A stretch of DNA of 64,000 bases, taken from the NCBI GenBank assembly GCA_022651005.1, contig JALCQD010000001.1, forward strand, positions 62,001 through 126,000. The letters run 5' to 3'. The notes under the pieces were generated by a model. It was not told where the DNA came from, made no database searches, and was given only the letters and a program-made list of their open reading frames with translations. The position numbers were made by a program, and so were the translations under genes. Shown here piece after piece: positions 62,680 through 64,000 of this stretch. Numbering within the stretch: the first letter of the stretch is position 1; every line of letters starts with the position of its first letter. This DNA is from Bifidobacteriaceae bacterium (GTDB lineage: Bacteria > Actinomycetota > Actinomycetes > Actinomycetales > Bifidobacteriaceae).

Positions 62680-64000
62680 CTAATGACGCGGCTGAGATGA
62701 TTCCGGGCGCGTCGCTGAATTATCATGAACAGCCCCGGTTGGAACAGTCGCCGTAATGTCCCGCTTCCCCGCGTCTGCAGCACCTGCGGCATCACTGCCA
62801 GCACCAATGCTGCCAATGCTGCCGCCCAAACCCAACGGCATCTTATCTGTCACAACGTCCTTGGCCGTCATCGCCTTGGTCTTGATCTCGACGCTTCCGC
62901 CAAATCTCGTGGGAAGAGGCAAACCGATGTTGATGGTGAGGCCTCCATGCGGAGTCTGCGTGGCGCAGATGAATCCCGAATGGGCCTTGACCACGGACTT
63001 CGCAATGGCCATGCCCAAGCCCGTGCCACCCTTTTCGCGGGCACGCGACGCGTCCGCGGTATAGAAGCGCTCAAACAGCTGTCCCAGCGCCTCTGGCTTG
63101 ACTCCCGGGCCGTGGTCGGCGAAGCGGATAAAGGCGTATGCCGTGCCGACGCCAGTAGAACCGGCAACCTCAATGGCGTTGATGAATTCGCCGAGAGACT
63201 GCGGATTCGTCCCAAGTTCCGCAAGGTGAGCGGGATCCATGGCCGCTTTCACCACGTTGAGCGAAATCTGCACGGGCGAATCGTCCGGAGTGTAGCAGTG
63301 AATGTTGCCCACAATGTTCGTGAAAACCTGCCGCAGGCGCGTGGAATCGGCAATCACCGTCACCGGAGCAAGCGGCTTCTCCTCGAACTGAGCGAGCGCA
63401 ACCCGCGTGCGCGAACCCGACTGCACACCCACAACGCCGGGCTTAATCGCCAAACTACCCATGGTGACGGGCCTGTGGGGATCCAGAGCGTGCAAGTCCT
63501 CGCCGATATCTGCCAAAACAGTGTCAAGACGCACGTTCTTGGTGACGTCTGCTCCCCTGCCCTCGTCAAGGCGAGCCAGGCTCAGCAAATCTTCCACCAG
63601 CGAAGCCATACGAGTGCTGGACGTCTCAATGCGCCGGATCGCCTCGTCGGCGCGGTCAAGTGCCCCCGGCGAGTTACGCTGCATGCGATACAGCTCTGCA
63701 TAGCCGTGAATGGCGGCAAGCGGCGTCCGCAGCTCGTGGCTGGCGTCAGACACAAACCGCTTCATCTTGTTGGTGCTGTTCTCTTGCTCCTTGAAGCTCT
63801 GTTCAATGCGCGCCAGCATGATGTTCAGCGAGGACGAAAGCGAACCGACCTCCGTGTTCTCGGGCGCGGCGGGAACACGCATCGACAGATCACCGGCGGC
63901 TATCTTTGCCGCGGTTTTCTCGATGCGCTTCAGCGGTGCAAGCGTACGCGAAATGGCGATGGTTCCCAGTGCCATGGCGAGCGCCAAAATGAGGAATCCC
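62680..64000 (-). CDS. Sensor histidine kinase (partial, 5' end outside window)
   Basis: At least 440 residues of a two-component sensor kinase; the start lies beyond the right edge (the frame is open there with a membrane segment ...FLILALAMALGTIAI). After the membrane segment comes a HAMP domain (LAPLKRIEKTAAKIAAGDLS), the H-box SDASHELRTPLAA with the phosphorylated His, the N-box FTNIVGN, and the G-boxes ADHGPGV and KGGTGLGMAIAK. The C-terminal 75 residues are Gly/Ala/Ser-rich and not conserved. The response regulator is not in the window; it may lie to the right. Confidence 0.93.
   Translation of the reverse strand, partial: GFLILALAMALGTIAISRTLAPLKRIEKTAAKIAAGDLSMRVPAAPENTEVGSLSSSLNIMLARIEQSFKEQENSTNKMKRFVSDASHELRTPLAAIHGYAELYRMQRNSPGALDRADEAIRRIETSSTRMASLVEDLLSLARLDEGRGADVTKNVRLDTVLADIGEDLHALDPHRPVTMGSLAIKPGVVGVQSGSRTRVALAQFEEKPLAPVTVIADSTRLRQVFTNIVGNIHCYTPDDSPVQISLNVVKAAMDPAHLAELGTNPQSLGEFINAIEVAGSTGVGTAYAFIRFADHGPGVKPEALGQLFERFYTADASRAREKGGTGLGMAIAKSVVKAHSGFICATQTPHGGLTINIGLPLPTRFGGSVEIKTKAMTAKDVVTDKMPLGLGGSIGSIGAGSDAAGAADAGKRDITATVPTGAVHDNSATRPESSQPRH

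Noticed and set aside
1-64000. CRISPR arrays, insertion sequences, rRNA genes, riboswitches
   Set aside because: No regularly spaced repeats, transposase motifs, rRNA segments or recognisable riboswitch cores were seen on reading the window.

Overview
The window is a gene-dense chromosomal segment of an actinobacterium. It is most likely a member of the Bifidobacteriaceae. The reasons are the his operon order hisD-hisC-hisB-(unknown)-hisH-priA followed by a short class I glutamine synthetase, the ftsZ-sepF-yggT-divIVA-lspA-rluD-dnaE cluster, a ClpC with an acidic tail, a DUF3027 gene beside a cold-shock gene, polyphosphate glucokinase, and an LPxTG pilus locus with its own class C sortase. 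The species cannot be fixed from sequence reading alone. Most genes are GC-rich; the segment at about 21.6-24.85 kb is clearly AT-rich.

Layout. 0-6.6 kb: hflX (minus), diverging from a methyltransferase-hrpA pair (plus, 4-base overlap). 6.6-13.6 kb (minus): the histidine operon hisDCB-unknown-hisH-priA, then glnA with its own terminator. 13.6-21.6 kb (minus): a membrane protein of unknown function, dnaE, rluD-family, lspA and a DivIVA/Wag31 coiled-coil protein, mostly with overlapping ends. 21.6-24.85 kb: four AT-rich plus-strand genes, including a PD-(D/E)XK nuclease, which split yggT from divIVA. 24.88-32.0 kb: yggT, sepF, ftsZ, dusB, glyS (minus), a thiamine-binding protein (plus), uppS and recO (minus). 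32.1-35.5 kb: a membrane alpha/beta-hydrolase-like protein and a second DivIVA-domain protein. 35.7-40.0 kb: tRNA-Arg(CCU), then a D-serine uptake and degradation locus (DsdX-like permease, DsdA, YheO/DauR-type regulator) and a deformylase-like gene. 40.1-42.7 kb (minus): a polar amino acid ABC transporter whose permease gene seems to carry a frameshift near its start. 42.9-46.3 kb (minus): a tight cupin_5, amidohydrolase and SAHH-like cluster. 46.4-52.0 kb (minus): a vWA tip pilin, a major pilin and sortase C. 52.3-57 kb (minus): aminotransferase, polyphosphate glucokinase, glycosyltransferase and an MFS exporter. 57-64 kb: clpC (minus), a tandem universal stress protein (plus), then a DUF3027 protein, a cold-shock protein and a sensor histidine kinase that runs off the right edge (all minus).

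The points most worth a second look are these. First, the AT-rich cassette placed inside an otherwise conserved division gene cluster. Second, the SAHH-like enzyme, which keeps the redox residues but has lost the substrate histidines, and which is translationally coupled to a deaminase-type amidohydrolase; this recalls the archaeal S-inosylhomocysteine route. Third, the D-serine locus beside a tRNA gene. Fourth, a deformylase homologue with an altered active-site motif. Fifth, the apparent permease frameshift. All functional statements rest on reading motifs and gene context; no database search was run.
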